In this document: piece after piece, positions 14,101 to 15,430 of the stretch
Layout: every line of letters begins with the position of its first letter
Position numbering within the stretch: the first letter of the stretch is position 1
NCBI GenBank assembly: GCA_937872085.1
Contig: CALMQK010000229.1
Coordinates: 1 to 15,430 of the forward strand
DNA from: an uncultured euryarchaeote
Lineage (GTDB): Archaea; Thermoplasmatota; Thermoplasmata; UBA10834
DNA: 15,430 bases
Direction: 5' to 3'
The notes under the pieces: generated by a model
Database searches by the model: none
What the model was told of the DNA's origin: nothing
What the model saw: the letters and a program-made list of their open reading frames with translations, nothing else
Program-made: the position numbers and the translations under genes

Positions 14101-14101
14101 T

Positions 14102-15430
14102 CTACTTCTTCAGCTTAGAGAGCTCTCTGTCCCCGATCTTGTCCCGCGGCATGATCCTCTTCGCGCCCGCCATCATGTGCATGCCGAAGTTCATGAGGAA
14201 CGCTGGCATGGATATGCCGAACCTCGTGCCCGTCTCCACGAGCTTCCCTGGATTCATTATCCCGTTCGGATCGAGCAGCTTCTTCAGCTTCCTGATCAGC
14301 CGAGCGCCCTCCTTGCCGCGGTACTTGCTTAGGTTCCCTGCGAAGAATATGCCAAGGCCAACTGGCCTTCCGCCGTTCTCGAACGCGATGTCCCCTAGGC
14401 GATCTCCGAAGCCCATGGCAACGGTCGAGGTCAGCATGTTGTGCTCGTCCATGAGGTAGTACGGCATCAGCATCACCGTGTTGCGGTCAACGACTGTGCC
14501 GATGATCGGTGCGCTCAACTTCAGCTTCTTAGTGAGCTCGTAGGTCCCCGCAACCACTGAATCGAACTTGTCGATCGGGATTAGGATTTCGCCGGGGATG
14601 ACACCAGCTCCGAGCTTCCTTAACCTGAACTCGTAGCTCCTCTCCTCCCATTCGTGGTCGGCGAGCTCCTTCGCCTCCTTCTTGCCGCCTGAGGAGGTCA
14701 TTATCTCGTCGAGCATCTGCTCCTCGAGGTCCACCTGGGCCTTCGTTCCTGTGAGTGTGCATGTCACGAGGCATCCCATCTCGGGAGCGTGCTTGCCGAT
14801 CGCCCGCAGGAAGTCGAAGTGCAGTCTGTCGGCGAACATGATGTGCATGGGCGAAACCCCGCTCCTCGAGATCTGCTTCAGCGCGGGCTTGAACTTGACG
14901 AGGTCCCCGAACGAGTAGCTCACGGGTCTGAGCACTTCAGGCTTGGGTAGGATCCTCAAAGTGACCTCGGTGACTATCCCGAGGACACCCTCCGAGCCAA
15001 CGAAGAACCAATTCAGGTTCGGACCACCGCCATTCTGCGGGACCAATTTGTCACCTGTATGTATCACGGTCGCGTCCGGGAGGACGATCTCCATGTCCCT
15101 TATGAGGTCTCCCGCGCTGCCGTATTTGTAGGCGCCTATTCCGGTCCCGCCAGTGTTTATCCAGCCTCCGAGGGTGGCCGACGGAGCGCTGCTGGGATAA
15201 CATGGAAGGAAGTAGCCCTTGGCGTCAAGCGCGTCCGCGAGCCCCTTCCAGGATAGGCCCGGTTGAACCGTGACGACCAGGTTCACTTCGTCGATGTTCA
15301 GGATCTTGCTCATCCCGGTCATGTCCAGCACGGTTCCTCCCTTCACGGGGACGGAGCCGCCGAGACCCCACGTGCCAGCTCCTCTGGGCACGAGCGGTTT
15401 CTTGGTCGCGATGGCCTTCTGGACCATCTG
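14102..15430 (-). CDS. FAD-linked oxidase, GlcD / D-lactate dehydrogenase type (5' partial)
   Basis: A flavoprotein of the PCMH-type FAD-binding family that oxidises 2-hydroxy acids such as D-lactate or glycolate; the exact substrate is unknown. The 442 residues present include the FAD-pyrophosphate loop PRGAGTWGLGGSVPVKGG, the GGWINTGGTG and AYKYGSAGDLIRDMEIVLPD segments, GSEGVLGIVTEVTLRI, then an FAD-oxidase C domain ending in the typical LLDPNGIMNPGKL. About 40 further residues with a hydrophobic, Met-rich patch (AFLMNFGMHMMAGAKR) follow, an unusual tail. The frame stays open to the last base, and the nearby Met at 15427 falls inside the conserved domain, so the true start and roughly 40-60 residues lie beyond the window. 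The segment GGWINTGGTG differs from the more common ATNAGG form. Neighbouring electron-transfer partners are not visible. Confidence 0.88.
   Translation of the reverse strand, partial: QMVQKAIATKKPLVPRGAGTWGLGGSVPVKGGTVLDMTGMSKILNIDEVNLVVTVQPGLSWKGLADALDAKGYFLPCYPSSAPSATLGGWINTGGTGIGAYKYGSAGDLIRDMEIVLPDATVIHTGDKLVPQNGGGPNLNWFFVGSEGVLGIVTEVTLRILPKPEVLRPVSYSFGDLVKFKPALKQISRSGVSPMHIMFADRLHFDFLRAIGKHAPEMGCLVTCTLTGTKAQVDLEEQMLDEIMTSSGGKKEAKELADHEWEERSYEFRLRKLGAGVIPGEILIPIDKFDSVVAGTYELTKKLKLSAPIIGTVVDRNTVMLMPYYLMDEHNMLTSTVAMGFGDRLGDIAFENGGRPVGLGIFFAGNLSKYRGKEGARLIRKLKKLLDPNGIMNPGKLVETGTRFGISMPAFLMNFGMHMMAGAKRIMPRDKIGDRELSKLKK

Noticed and set aside
1..15430. Mobile element, defence island, CRISPR array or tRNA-linked integration
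   Set aside because: No transposase, integrase, direct repeat array, nuclease or tRNA-like cloverleaf was seen; the genes are dense and mostly housekeeping.

Overview
The window is chromosomal DNA of an archaeon. It encodes an archaeal primase small subunit (PriS), prefoldin alpha, ribosomal protein L18Ae (LX), archaeal-type FtsY and TiaS, the agmatidine synthetase found only in archaea. TATA-like boxes lie about 25-40 bases before several start codons. The GC-rich coding sequence, gene mix and apparent leaderless starts suggest a neutrophilic or sedimentary Thermoplasmata-like lineage. That placement is an inference; the archaeal assignment is firm.

Layout. At 1-60 is the apparent 3' end of a plus-strand gene, convergent with a small two-helix membrane protein (57-464, minus). 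At 574-2597 is a secreted or membrane-anchored protein with probable tandem OB folds, followed by tiaS. At 2670-5158 are a bacterial-type acetyl-CoA acetyltransferase (thiolase) and an M20 metallo-hydrolase. At 5155-6800 (minus) is the L18Ae-prefoldin alpha-ftsY operon. At 6895-7761 is a biotin-synthase-like radical SAM protein. At 7763-9872 (minus) are an unknown four-helix membrane protein and priS. At 9996-10871 is an unknown protein with two winged-helix-like repeats, divergent from priS. At 10956-14084 is an ECF vitamin/metal transporter: two ATPases and EcfT coupled by ATGA overlaps, then an S component with its own TATA box. At 14102-15430 (minus) is an FAD-linked oxidase cut by the window end.

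How the genes work together. L18Ae, prefoldin and FtsY link ribosome, nascent-chain folding and membrane targeting in one transcript. The four ECF proteins form one import machine of unknown substrate. Its ATPases carry unusual changes that all fall in the same composite ATP site. The other genes look like independent housekeeping or metabolic units. Coding density is very high: no gene-free gap exceeds about 125 bases. I saw no tRNA, rRNA, CRISPR array, transposon or integrase. There is no clear new defence or mobile system. The best leads are the asymmetric ECF ATPase pair, the winged-helix protein beside priS and the radical SAM enzyme.
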